This document shows, piece after piece, positions 12,330 through 20,269 of a stretch of DNA of 52,041 bases. The notes under the pieces are model-generated. The model was not told the DNA's origin and did no database searches. It worked only from the letters and a program-made list of their open reading frames with translations. The DNA lies in NCBI GenBank assembly GCA_013286485.1, contig JABDFN010000002.1, positions 1,062-53,102 on the forward strand, in the 5' to 3' direction. This stretch comes from Bacteroidota bacterium (GTDB taxonomy: Bacteria; Bacteroidota; Bacteroidia; Chitinophagales; Chitinophagaceae). Position numbers and translations under genes: made by a program. The stretch's first letter is position 1, and each line of letters starts with the position of its first letter.

Positions 12330-12388
12330 AGCCCTGACCTTTAGGTCGGGGATTTGATTATTAACTAAGCCGGCTTTAGCCAAAACTA
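12330..12388. repeat. Fourth REP-like unit in inverted orientation
   Basis: gccctgacctttaggtcggggatttgattattaactaagccggctttagccaaaac resembles the reverse complement of the upstream units. Confidence 0.88.
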
Positions 12389-14365
12389 ATATTGCAATAA
12401 TTTTTTTATACACTCATCCAACCTGCTTTTTGCTAAAAAATTCTGCTCCAGCTCAATAGCAAATGGTACCGGCGTGTCAAGGCTGGCGCAGCGTAGCACC
12501 GGTGCATCGAGGTTTTGAAAACAATATTCTGTTATCCAAGCGCTTATTTCTCCGCCTATGCCGCCTGTCAGTATATCTTCGTGCAGCACTACTACTTTAC
12601 CCGTGCGCTCTACGGATGCACGAATAGCATCATAATCGAGCGGTAACAATGTGCGCAAATCGAGAATATCGAAAGAGATATTTGTATGTTCACGTGCATA
12701 GTCTGCAGCCCAATGCACGCCAGCACCATAAGTGATGATGCTGATATCGGTTCCCTGTTGAACAGTTCTTGCTTTACCAATTTCTATAGTATAATAATCA
12801 TCCGGAACCTGCCCGCTGATGGCGCGGTACAATGCTTTATGCTCGAAGAACATAACAGGGTTCGGGTCTTCGATCGCAGCTATCATCAATCCTTTTGCAT
12901 CTTCAGGTGTAGAAGGGTATACTACTTTTAGCCCGGGTGTATGCACAAACCATGCTTCATTACTTTGTGAATGGAAGGGACCCGCACCTACACCACCGCC
13001 TGTGGGCATGCGTATAACCACATCTGCATTTTGTCCCCAGCGGTAATAAATTTTTGCAAGGTTATTTATGATCTGGTTAAAGCCCACAGTTACAAAATCG
13101 GCAAACTGCATTTCCATCATGCTCTTGTAACCTTTTATGCTCAGCCCCAATGCGGCCCCTACTATGGCGCTTTCGCAGAGCGGTGTATTGCGTACACGCT
13201 CTTTACCGAACTCCTTTACGAAACCTTCTGTTACTTTAAACGCACCACCGTATTCTGCAATGTCTTGTCCCATCAGCACGAGGTTGCTATATTTTTTCAT
13301 GCACATGTGCAATCCATCGCTGATAGCCTGTATAAATTTCTTTTCTGTTGTTGTGGTATTTGAGGGTGACTTGGGTGTATGCATATTGGGCGCATATACA
13401 TCCTGCAATTCTTCTGCAGTATCGGGTTTTACAGGTGCTGCTGCAAAACCAATGGCTAAACCTTCTTCTATTTCTTTTTGTATGGCTCCGCGCACCTGGT
13501 CTCTTTTTTGCTCAGAGAGTACAAGTTTCTTTACCAGGAATTGTTCATAATTCGTCACCGGGTCTTTTTGCGCCCATTCTTCAAACAATTCTTTAGGCAC
13601 ATATTTTACGCCGCTGGCTTCTTCATGTCCGCGCATGCGAAAGGTCATACACTCTACCAGTATAGGCTTTTGCTCTTCTATGCAATATTTTCTCGCTTCA
13701 CTAATTGTCTTATATACTTCCAGTACATTATTGCCATCTATGGTTATACCCTTCATACCATAACCCGCCGCGCGATCTGCTAAATGCTTTACAACAAATT
13801 GTTCATTTACAGGCGTGCTCAGGCCATAGCCATTATTCTCTATTAAAAATATTACAGGCAGCTCCCATACCGCAGCAACATTCAGCGCTTCATGAAAATC
13901 TCCTTCGCTTGTGCCACCGTCACCACTAAATGCAAGTGATACTTTTTTTTCTTTTTTTAGTTTATGCGCCAGTGCTATACCATCTGCTATTGCCAACTGA
14001 GGACCAAGGTGAGATATCATACCGCAGATATGATATTCATTAGCTCCAAAGTGAAAAGAGCGTTCGCGTCCCTTGCTAAAACCTTCCTTTCGCCCTTGCC
14101 ATTGCAGGAACAATTTGTCAAAAGGCATATGCCTTGCGGTGAATACACCGAGGTTGCGGTGCAAGGGCATAATATATTCATCCTTGTCAAGCGCCATAGT
14201 AACGCCAACTGCTATAGCTTCCTGACCGATACCACTGAACCATTTACTAATGCGCCCCTGCCTGAGCAGTACCAGCATCTTCTCCTCGATCATACGGGGA
14301 CGAAGCAGTTCTTTATATATGTTTAAGAGCAGTTCATCATTATAACCACTCATATTGAATTGCAT
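12386..14365 (-). CDS. Alpha-ketoacid dehydrogenase E1 with fused alpha and beta subunits (2-oxoisovalerate/branched-chain type)
   Basis: TPP motif GDGGTSEGDFHEALNVAAVWELPVIFLIENN; transketolase-like beta half (GGVGAGPFHSQSNEAWFVHTPGLKVVYPSTPEDAKGL). Confidence 0.93.
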   Translation of the reverse strand: MQFNMSGYNDELLLNIYKELLRPRMIEEKMLVLLRQGRISKWFSGIGQEAIAVGVTMALDKDEYIMPLHRNLGVFTARHMPFDKLFLQWQGRKEGFSKGRERSFHFGANEYHICGMISHLGPQLAIADGIALAHKLKKEKKVSLAFSGDGGTSEGDFHEALNVAAVWELPVIFLIENNGYGLSTPVNEQFVVKHLADRAAGYGMKGITIDGNNVLEVYKTISEARKYCIEEQKPILVECMTFRMRGHEEASGVKYVPKELFEEWAQKDPVTNYEQFLVKKLVLSEQKRDQVRGAIQKEIEEGLAIGFAAAPVKPDTAEELQDVYAPNMHTPKSPSNTTTTEKKFIQAISDGLHMCMKKYSNLVLMGQDIAEYGGAFKVTEGFVKEFGKERVRNTPLCESAIVGAALGLSIKGYKSMMEMQFADFVTVGFNQIINNLAKIYYRWGQNADVVIRMPTGGGVGAGPFHSQSNEAWFVHTPGLKVVYPSTPEDAKGLMIAAIEDPNPVMFFEHKALYRAISGQVPDDYYTIEIGKARTVQQGTDISIITYGAGVHWAADYAREHTNISFDILDLRTLLPLDYDAIRASVERTGKVVVLHEDILTGGIGGEISAWITEYCFQNLDAPVLRCASLDTPVPFAIELEQNFLAKSRLDECIKKLLQY

Positions 14366-14454
14366 AGGGACAAAAATAGTTGATTGGGTTAATTAAGTTG
14401 AATGGTTGATATGTTGAGTAAGTTAATGTGTTTAAGATGGGATTTTGCCTTAAT

Positions 14455-14594
14455 CCGTCTGACCGCACCCAGCGGTACTGACGGGTGCATGTTTTCACAA
14501 CTTCCGCTTTGCTTCCGCTACAAAAATAATTAATATGGTTGACTGTGGCTACTTTGAGGTGTTATCTTCCGCTTCTCGGAGAAAAAGCGGAAGT
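14455..14594. other. Structured intergenic island (two hairpins plus repeated CTTCCGCT motifs)
   Basis: ccgtc-tg-accgc-accca-gcggt-act-gacgg at 14455-14484; cttccgctt...aagcggaag at 14566-14593; ACTTCCGCTTT inverted at 14584-14594. Confidence 0.6.
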
Positions 14595-14731
14595 AGGAAA
14601 AGGATGTGGAAACGAGTAAGAAAGGATAAAAAAGATGATAAATTAAATAATTAAGCATAAGTGATAGTTTGTATCACAAAGGTACTATGACGGGATACCC
14701 TCAAACAAATATTTGTTATCAGATGTGTATA

Positions 14732-15691
14732 TCATTCCTGATATGCGATACCGAACTTTTTCCAGGTTTGGGTGCTTTTGTACAAAGGTTCCATGATACT
14801 GTTGGCCTGGGAATTACCACCACCTCCGCCACCATGCATGCCCCCGCCTCTCATTCCGCCACCACCACCGCCCATGCGCATACCGCCGCCACCTCCGCCA
14901 AAGCCCATTCCACTACCCCTCATATTACCACCACCTCCGCCACCGCGGTTACCACCACCAGTATTTCCCCCGGCAGGCCTTTTTATTCCTACTGTTTCGA
15001 AACATACGCTCAATGCTTTACCCCTGTCTGCTTTATTTATCTGCGCATGAGAATAAAAAGACCGAAAAGGAATTTTTGCTTCCCATATCAATTCATTCAT
15101 AGAATCGATACCTACGCGTAGCACAATGCCACAGGAATCTTTTTCCATAACTGAAAATTGCCGGTTACAACTTTTAAAACCCTGCAATGTATATGCGTTG
15201 GCATCTGCTACAGCGGTCTTCACCCTTTCTTCGAGCATCATGCGTCTTTTGTCTTGTGTATTGGAAGCGTTTTGCCCCGGTTGCCATTGGCTGCGTTGCT
15301 GTTGCTGATCATCGCCGGTACGAAAAGAGTTCCTATTCTCATTTTTAAGCGGGTAATGAATAGCTATATTTTTGTCTTTGCCACCGGTATTATCTATCCA
15401 TACAGTAAATCCCTGCCTGAGTATTTTAAGTTGTGTAGCGGGATCGCCTGTTTCTACAGTCACGTACAAATTATCTTTATCGTTAGACACTGCATAGCCC
15501 AGCATTGCCTTATCGTCATAATTCGGATATGGCGAAGGCCAGTCGTTATTTTCCGCATCTATAACAATAGGCTGCACCTGCCATACGCCGGGTTCGCCTT
15601 TAGAGCGTGAATGCTTAGATGAAGAGCAGGAAGTAATACAACAAGCAGAAATGATGACCGCAAGGGTAATGTGTTTTTTGATGCTGAGCAT
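14732..15691 (-). CDS. Lipoprotein with CBM9/DOMON-like N-terminal region and Gly/Met-rich C-terminal tract
   Basis: IISACCITSCSSSK lipobox; IDAENNDWPSPYPNYDDKAMLGYAVSNDKDNLYVTVETGD; then GGGGGGNMRGSGMGFGGGGGGMRMGGGG. Confidence 0.7.
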   Translation of the reverse strand: MLSIKKHITLAVIISACCITSCSSSKHSRSKGEPGVWQVQPIVIDAENNDWPSPYPNYDDKAMLGYAVSNDKDNLYVTVETGDPATQLKILRQGFTVWIDNTGGKDKNIAIHYPLKNENRNSFRTGDDQQQQRSQWQPGQNASNTQDKRRMMLEERVKTAVADANAYTLQGFKSCNRQFSVMEKDSCGIVLRVGIDSMNELIWEAKIPFRSFYSHAQINKADRGKALSVCFETVGIKRPAGGNTGGGNRGGGGGGNMRGSGMGFGGGGGGMRMGGGGGGMRGGGMHGGGGGGNSQANSIMEPLYKSTQTWKKFGIAYQE

Positions 15692-15769
15692 ATAGAAAAC
15701 CGATTGAAAAAGAAATGGTTGGACAAAATTGCCAAAGCGAAGTTTAATGAAATACGCGAGAAAGAAAAA

Positions 15770-15792
15770 TCCTCCCGGCTGAACCGGGAGGA
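15770..15792 (-). terminator. Rho-independent-like terminator for the minus-strand lipoprotein gene
   Basis: tcctcccggctgaaccgggagga with an A-run on its left (T-run when read on the minus strand). Confidence 0.75.
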
Positions 15793-15811
15793 CCTACAAC
15801 AAAAAAATTAT

Positions 15812-16231
15812 TTATTTAGTTCCGTAATACCATTGTTTCTTACCATTAGAGGTATCCATTAATTGTATCACATGTGCTGTCAATGAATCTATATGTAACC
15901 CACTAGGGCTAGATCCCGATTTGATATCTGTAATTACCACGTAGGTGCTGGAAGCAGTATAAGTGAAACTGCCAGTATCTGAAAATGTAGAGGTAACAAC
16001 AGCATGGTACCCTGTCATATTCGAGTTGAAGGTGATAGCACCTGTAGCTGTCATCCATTCACTCGCTTCCGGGATACCGTCATTATTACTGTCTGTTGCT
16101 ATTTTGGTCAATGTCCAGGTTCCCAAAAGCTGAGAGTTGGTAGTAGAAGAAGAACTGCTTTTACTACAGGCAGAAAAAAACAGCGCACCCAATATGCACA
16201 AGCATAGTAGAGATTTCATATCTTTTTTCAT
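15812..16231 (-). CDS. Small lipocalin-like putative lipoprotein
   Basis: MKKDMKSLLCLCILGALFFSACSKSSSSS lipobox, then LLGTWTLTKIATDSNNDG; start moved to the internal Met relative to the ORF track. Confidence 0.65.
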   Translation of the reverse strand: MKKDMKSLLCLCILGALFFSACSKSSSSSTTNSQLLGTWTLTKIATDSNNDGIPEASEWMTATGAITFNSNMTGYHAVVTSTFSDTGSFTYTASSTYVVITDIKSGSSPSGLHIDSLTAHVIQLMDTSNGKKQWYYGTK

Positions 16232-16369
16232 ATACAAGATTGTTTTGTGTAAGTATAAAAGTATAAAAAACAATTATAATATACAATGGTACTGATTTTG
16301 TGTAATTAATCCCGAGCATATCATTTATGCAGTTGTAATCCACATTTTTCTCTAAAAAAAAGAGCCTAG

Positions 16370-16399
16370 TTGTTAGTCGGTTTTTCTTTCTTAACTTTG
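16370..16399 (+). promoter_or_regulatory. Putative Bacteroidota-type promoter of pyrG (TTG ... 19 bp ... TAACTTTG)
   Basis: Fits the -33 TTG / -7 TAnnTTTG consensus; about 70 nt upstream of the pyrG ATG. Confidence 0.5.
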
Positions 16400-16471
16400 T
16401 ATGACCGCAACAGCATCCCCAATTCTTTATTGTTAATAAGTGCTGCGCACCGGTCTTAAAAACAGGGCGTT

Positions 16472-18136
16472 ATGAGTAAGTATATTTTTGTAACCGGTGG
16501 CGTTACTTCATCCTTGGGAAAAGGAATTATCGCAGCATCTCTTGCCAAATTGCTACAGGCAAGGGGCTATACAACTACGATACAAAAATTTGACCCATAC
16601 ATTAATGTTGACCCGGGAACACTGAATCCCTATGAACATGGCGAATGCTATGTAACAGAAGACGGTGCAGAAACGGATCTTGACCTGGGGCATTATGAGC
16701 GCTACCTGAATACATTTACATCGCAGGCAAACAATGTAACCACCGGACGCATTTATGATTATGTAATAAAGAAAGAACGTGAAGGCGCTTTTTTAGGAAA
16801 GACAGTGCAGGTGATACCACATATTACCGATGAAATAAAGCGCCGCATCATGCTGCTGGGGCAGGATGAGAAATATGATATTATTATTACCGAGCTGGGC
16901 GGAACAGTAGGTGATATAGAATCGTTGCCCTATATAGAAGCGGTGCGTCAGCTGAAATGGGAAATGGGTGATGAGAATTGCCTGGTGGTACATCTTACAC
17001 TGATCCCGTATCTGAAAGCTGCAAAGGAATTAAAAACAAAACCCACACAACACTCTGTAAAAATGATGAGTGAGAACGGGCTGAACCCGGATGTGCTGGT
17101 ATGCCGTACTGAGGAACCTTTATATAAAGACCTGAAAAGAAAGATAGCGCTGTTTTGCAACGTAACGGAAGATGCAGTAATAGAGGCAATGGATGCTGAT
17201 ACTATTTACAGTGTGCCACTGGAGATGATGCGTGAAAAGCTGGACCAGATATGCCTGCAAAAATTACACTTGCCATTAGGTACTAATCCTGACCTGCAAA
17301 TGGGTAAATGGAAAGAGTTTTTAAATAAACTTCGCTACCCGAAATCGAAGGTTGTAGTAGGGCTGATAGGTAAATATGTAGAATTGCAGGATGCTTATAA
17401 ATCTATACTGGAAGCGTTGATACACGCCGGTGCTATCAATGAATGTAAAGTAGAAGTACGCAACATACACTCAGAATTTCTGACACGTGAGAATGCAGTA
17501 GAAAAGTTGCATAACCTGGATGCCATATTAGTGGCGCCCGGATTTGGCAGCCGCGGACTGGAAGGAAAGATAGAAGCCATACGTTTTGCAAGAGAAAACA
17601 AACTTCCGTTTTTTGGTATATGCCTAGGTATGCAAATGGCTTGTGTAGAATTTGCCAGAAATGTTTTAGGGCTTACCAAAGCGCATTCTACAGAAATGGA
17701 TCCGGACCCTGAACAGGGTGTGATAGCTATGATGGAAGAACAGAAAGGCATCACACAAAAAGGCGGCACTATGCGTTTAGGTGCCTATGATTGTGAACTG
17801 AAAAGCGATTCTAAAACAGCGGGCATATATGGCAAAACACATATCTCCGAACGCCATCGTCACCGCTATGAATTTAATAATGAATACCTGGATGCCTTTG
17901 AAAAAGCAGGTATGAGGCCTGTGGGTAAAAATCCTAAAACAGGATTAGCGGAGATAGTAGAAATTGATACCCACCCATTTTATATTGGCGTACAATTTCA
18001 CCCGGAATATAAGAGCACGGTAGAAAATCCACACCCGTTATTTGTGGCTTTTGTAAAAGCAGCCAAAGAGCTGGGGGAGCGCCGCAGTGCACATAGTAAC
18101 CTGATAAGCCAGTTGGCTAATTCGTCCATGCACTAA
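16472..18136 (+). CDS. pyrG: CTP synthase
   Basis: MSKYIFVTGGVTSSLGKGIIAASLAKLLQARGY; glutaminase motif FFGICLGMQMACVEFARN. Confidence 0.97.
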   Translation: MSKYIFVTGGVTSSLGKGIIAASLAKLLQARGYTTTIQKFDPYINVDPGTLNPYEHGECYVTEDGAETDLDLGHYERYLNTFTSQANNVTTGRIYDYVIKKEREGAFLGKTVQVIPHITDEIKRRIMLLGQDEKYDIIITELGGTVGDIESLPYIEAVRQLKWEMGDENCLVVHLTLIPYLKAAKELKTKPTQHSVKMMSENGLNPDVLVCRTEEPLYKDLKRKIALFCNVTEDAVIEAMDADTIYSVPLEMMREKLDQICLQKLHLPLGTNPDLQMGKWKEFLNKLRYPKSKVVVGLIGKYVELQDAYKSILEALIHAGAINECKVEVRNIHSEFLTRENAVEKLHNLDAILVAPGFGSRGLEGKIEAIRFARENKLPFFGICLGMQMACVEFARNVLGLTKAHSTEMDPDPEQGVIAMMEEQKGITQKGGTMRLGAYDCELKSDSKTAGIYGKTHISERHRHRYEFNNEYLDAFEKAGMRPVGKNPKTGLAEIVEIDTHPFYIGVQFHPEYKSTVENPHPLFVAFVKAAKELGERRSAHSNLISQLANSSMH

Positions 18137-18170
18137 TTCAGCGATTTGATAATGTTAATTGATTTGGGTT

Positions 18171-18215
18171 GTTACCCAGGAGATTTCTCCTCGTTTCACT
18201 CGTCGAAATGACATC
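18171..18215. repeat. Putative dispersed intergenic repeat (gtcatttcgacgagtgaaacgaggagaaatctcc)
   Basis: Imperfect inverted repeat (atttcg...gaaat); resembles dispersed intergenic motifs seen in other bacterial genomes; single copy in this window. Confidence 0.4.
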
Positions 18216-18220
18216 ATTAA

Positions 18221-18775
18221 TTATTCCTGCCATTTGTAGCCATCCACTTTCAGATCGCATAACTGCAACACACGGTGTATGACTGTATATGCAACCTCTT
18301 CTATTGTTTTGGGCTGGCTGTAAAAAGATGGTGTGGCCGGGCAAATAATACCTCCCGCTTCTGTAACGGCAGTCATGTTTTTTAAGTGAATCAAATTATA
18401 AGGAGTTTCGCGAACCACGCATATAAGTTTCCTTCTTTCTTTGAGCATTACATCTGCAGCCCGTGTTATCAGGTCGTTACTAATGCCATTAGCTATTCTG
18501 CCTAATGTGCCCATACTACAAGGACAAATAATAAGCGCACCATAAGTAGAACTACCCGATGCAAATGGTGCCATAAAATCATTCTTATCCCAAACTTTAA
18601 AAGGATATTTCTTATAATCTTTATTACCCAGTTCGTGTTCCCATACCGTAAAAGCATTATCGCTCCATACCAGGCTTACTTCATTTACCTGGTCATGTAA
18701 TTGCTGTAATTTTTCGAGCAATACCTTAGCGTATACCGCCCCGCTTGCCCCTGAAATGGCTACGGCTATCTTCAT
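18221..18775 (-). CDS. ubiX: UbiX-type flavin prenyltransferase
   Basis: MKIAVAISGASGAVYAKVLLEKL; CPCSMGTLGRIANGISNDLITRAADVMLKERRKLICVVRETPYNLIHLKNM. Confidence 0.94.
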   Translation of the reverse strand: MKIAVAISGASGAVYAKVLLEKLQQLHDQVNEVSLVWSDNAFTVWEHELGNKDYKKYPFKVWDKNDFMAPFASGSSTYGALIICPCSMGTLGRIANGISNDLITRAADVMLKERRKLICVVRETPYNLIHLKNMTAVTEAGGIICPATPSFYSQPKTIEEVAYTVIHRVLQLCDLKVDGYKWQE

Positions 18776-18855
18776 GTATGTAAAATGTTAATACTTAGGG
18801 ATAATAAACAAAGCTACATGGAATAATTGTAAATTCGTTCTTCAAAACCAATGGA

Positions 18856-19467
18856 ATGAAACAGTTGTTACTTATAGTTGTTGCTTGTTTATTATTGAAC
18901 CCGATGCTTTATGCGGGAGATAAAAATAAAAAACTCACTTCTCAGAAAACAGAAGAAGAACAGGCAGACAATAAAGAAATTCATTGGCTGAGCTGGGATG
19001 AAGTGCAGGTGAAAATGAAGCATATACCCAAGAAAGTATGGGTGGACGTATATACAGACTGGTGTGGTTGGTGCAAAAGAATGGATGCTACTACTTTCAA
19101 GAACCCAGACCTGATAAAATACATGAACCAAAAATTCTACGCTGTACGGTTCAACGCTGAAAAAGATGACCATATTTTATTTTTGGGCAAACAATATGAT
19201 ATAGTGCCACAAACCAAAACCAGCCAACTGGCCATAGACCTGATGCATGGGCAACTCTCTTACCCTACCGGAATATTTATGGAAGAAGGATTTCAGAATC
19301 CGCAACCTGTGCCGGGATACCACCCCACACAGGAAATGGAAATGATATTGAAGTATTTGGGTGAGAATACATATAAGACAACCAAGTTTGAAGATTACCA
19401 GAAAACTTTTAAGTCTAACTGGAAAGAAAGTGCAACACCGCCTGCTCCGCCGATGCAAGGGCATTAG
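18856..19467 (+). CDS. Exported thioredoxin-like protein
   Basis: VWVDVYTDWCGWCKRMDATTF (CGWC) with N-terminal signal peptide. Confidence 0.85.
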   Translation: MKQLLLIVVACLLLNPMLYAGDKNKKLTSQKTEEEQADNKEIHWLSWDEVQVKMKHIPKKVWVDVYTDWCGWCKRMDATTFKNPDLIKYMNQKFYAVRFNAEKDDHILFLGKQYDIVPQTKTSQLAIDLMHGQLSYPTGIFMEEGFQNPQPVPGYHPTQEMEMILKYLGENTYKTTKFEDYQKTFKSNWKESATPPAPPMQGH

Positions 19468-19481
19468 TAACCTCTCCTCAA

Positions 19482-19500
19482 CCCTCTCCAAAGGAGAGGG
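19482..19500. terminator. Hairpin terminator
   Basis: ccctctccaaaggagaggg followed by a T-rich stretch. Confidence 0.65.
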
Positions 19501-19502
19501 AG

Positions 19503-20195
19503 TTATTTTTTTATTTTTTTTCTTGCATCCTGCTCAACGATATATTTCATATCTGATTGATAAAATTTGCAAGCCGGTTTCAGCCCGCATATCTCACATT
19601 TGGGTCTGCGAGCCAGGCATATATACCTGCCATGCAGTATCAACCAGTGATGCGCTTTGTGTACCAAGGCAGTGGGAATGTATTTAAGCAATTGCTGCTC
19701 TGTTTGCAAAGGGTTTTTAGCATTTACAGTTAATCCTATTCTTGCAGATACGCGAAAGACGTGCGTATCTACCGCCATATTTGGTTGATCGAAAATAACA
19801 GAAGTGATAACATTAGCTGTCTTTCTGCCCACACCGGGTAATTCCACCAATTCGTCAACAGAATCGGGCACTATGCCTTTGTATTTTTCCATCAGCATTT
19901 TAGCCATGCCGATCAAATGCTTTGTTTTATTATTTGCAAATGTTACGCTTCTTATGAGTGGTTCTACATCTTCAAACTCAGCTTTAGCAAGTGTTTCAGG
20001 GCCGGGGAATTGTTTAAAGAATGGGGGGGTTACTATATTCACCCGTTTGTCGGTGCATTGGGCAGACAAAATAACTGCTACCAGCAATTCATAAGGGTTT
20101 GCATAATGCAGTTCTGTTTCTGCATTGGGATTGTTTTTTTGAAACCAGTCTATAATAAATTTGTATCGCTCTTCTCTTGTCATTGCAATAAGCAA
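19503..20195 (-). CDS. nth: Endonuclease III
   Basis: ELPGVGRKTANVITSVIFDQPNMAVDTHVFRVSARIGL; C-x6-C-x2-C-x5-C iron-sulfur loop CLARRPKCEICGLKPAC. Confidence 0.95.
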   Translation of the reverse strand: MLIAMTREERYKFIIDWFQKNNPNAETELHYANPYELLVAVILSAQCTDKRVNIVTPPFFKQFPGPETLAKAEFEDVEPLIRSVTFANNKTKHLIGMAKMLMEKYKGIVPDSVDELVELPGVGRKTANVITSVIFDQPNMAVDTHVFRVSARIGLTVNAKNPLQTEQQLLKYIPTALVHKAHHWLILHGRYICLARRPKCEICGLKPACKFYQSDMKYIVEQDARKKIKK

Positions 20196-20205
20196 AGTAT
20201 TAAAT

Positions 20206-20266
20206 TTCGGCTAAAGCCAAAAAATATTGTTGACAAGAAACCCGGACCTGAAGGTCGGGGTTAACA
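20206..20266. repeat. Solo diverged REP-like unit between nth and msrB
   Basis: ttcggctaaagccaaaaaatattgttgacaagaaacccggacctgaaggtcggggtt: same two-hairpin layout as 12093-12388. Confidence 0.8.
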
Positions 20267-20269
20267 AAA

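Noticed and set aside
12093-12388. Possible CRISPR array in the tandem repeats
   Set aside because: The 74-bp period includes the linker, which is nearly identical between units; there are no unique spacers and no cas genes nearby, and the units are double palindromes beside a Y1 transposase.
12386-14365. Fused E1 alpha/beta as a novel enzyme
   Set aside because: Single-chain alpha/beta E1 fusions are known in Bacteroidota; motifs look intact and ordinary.
14669-15121. Thr/Ala/His-rich (150 aa) and Pro-rich (14772-15050) plus-strand ORFs
   Set aside because: They are complements of the Gly/Met-rich tail of the real minus-strand lipoprotein; low-complexity mirror images.
15671-15862. 63-aa plus-strand ORF
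   Set aside because: Overlaps the 5' end of a lipoprotein gene, a terminator hairpin and the 3' end of another gene; no coding evidence.
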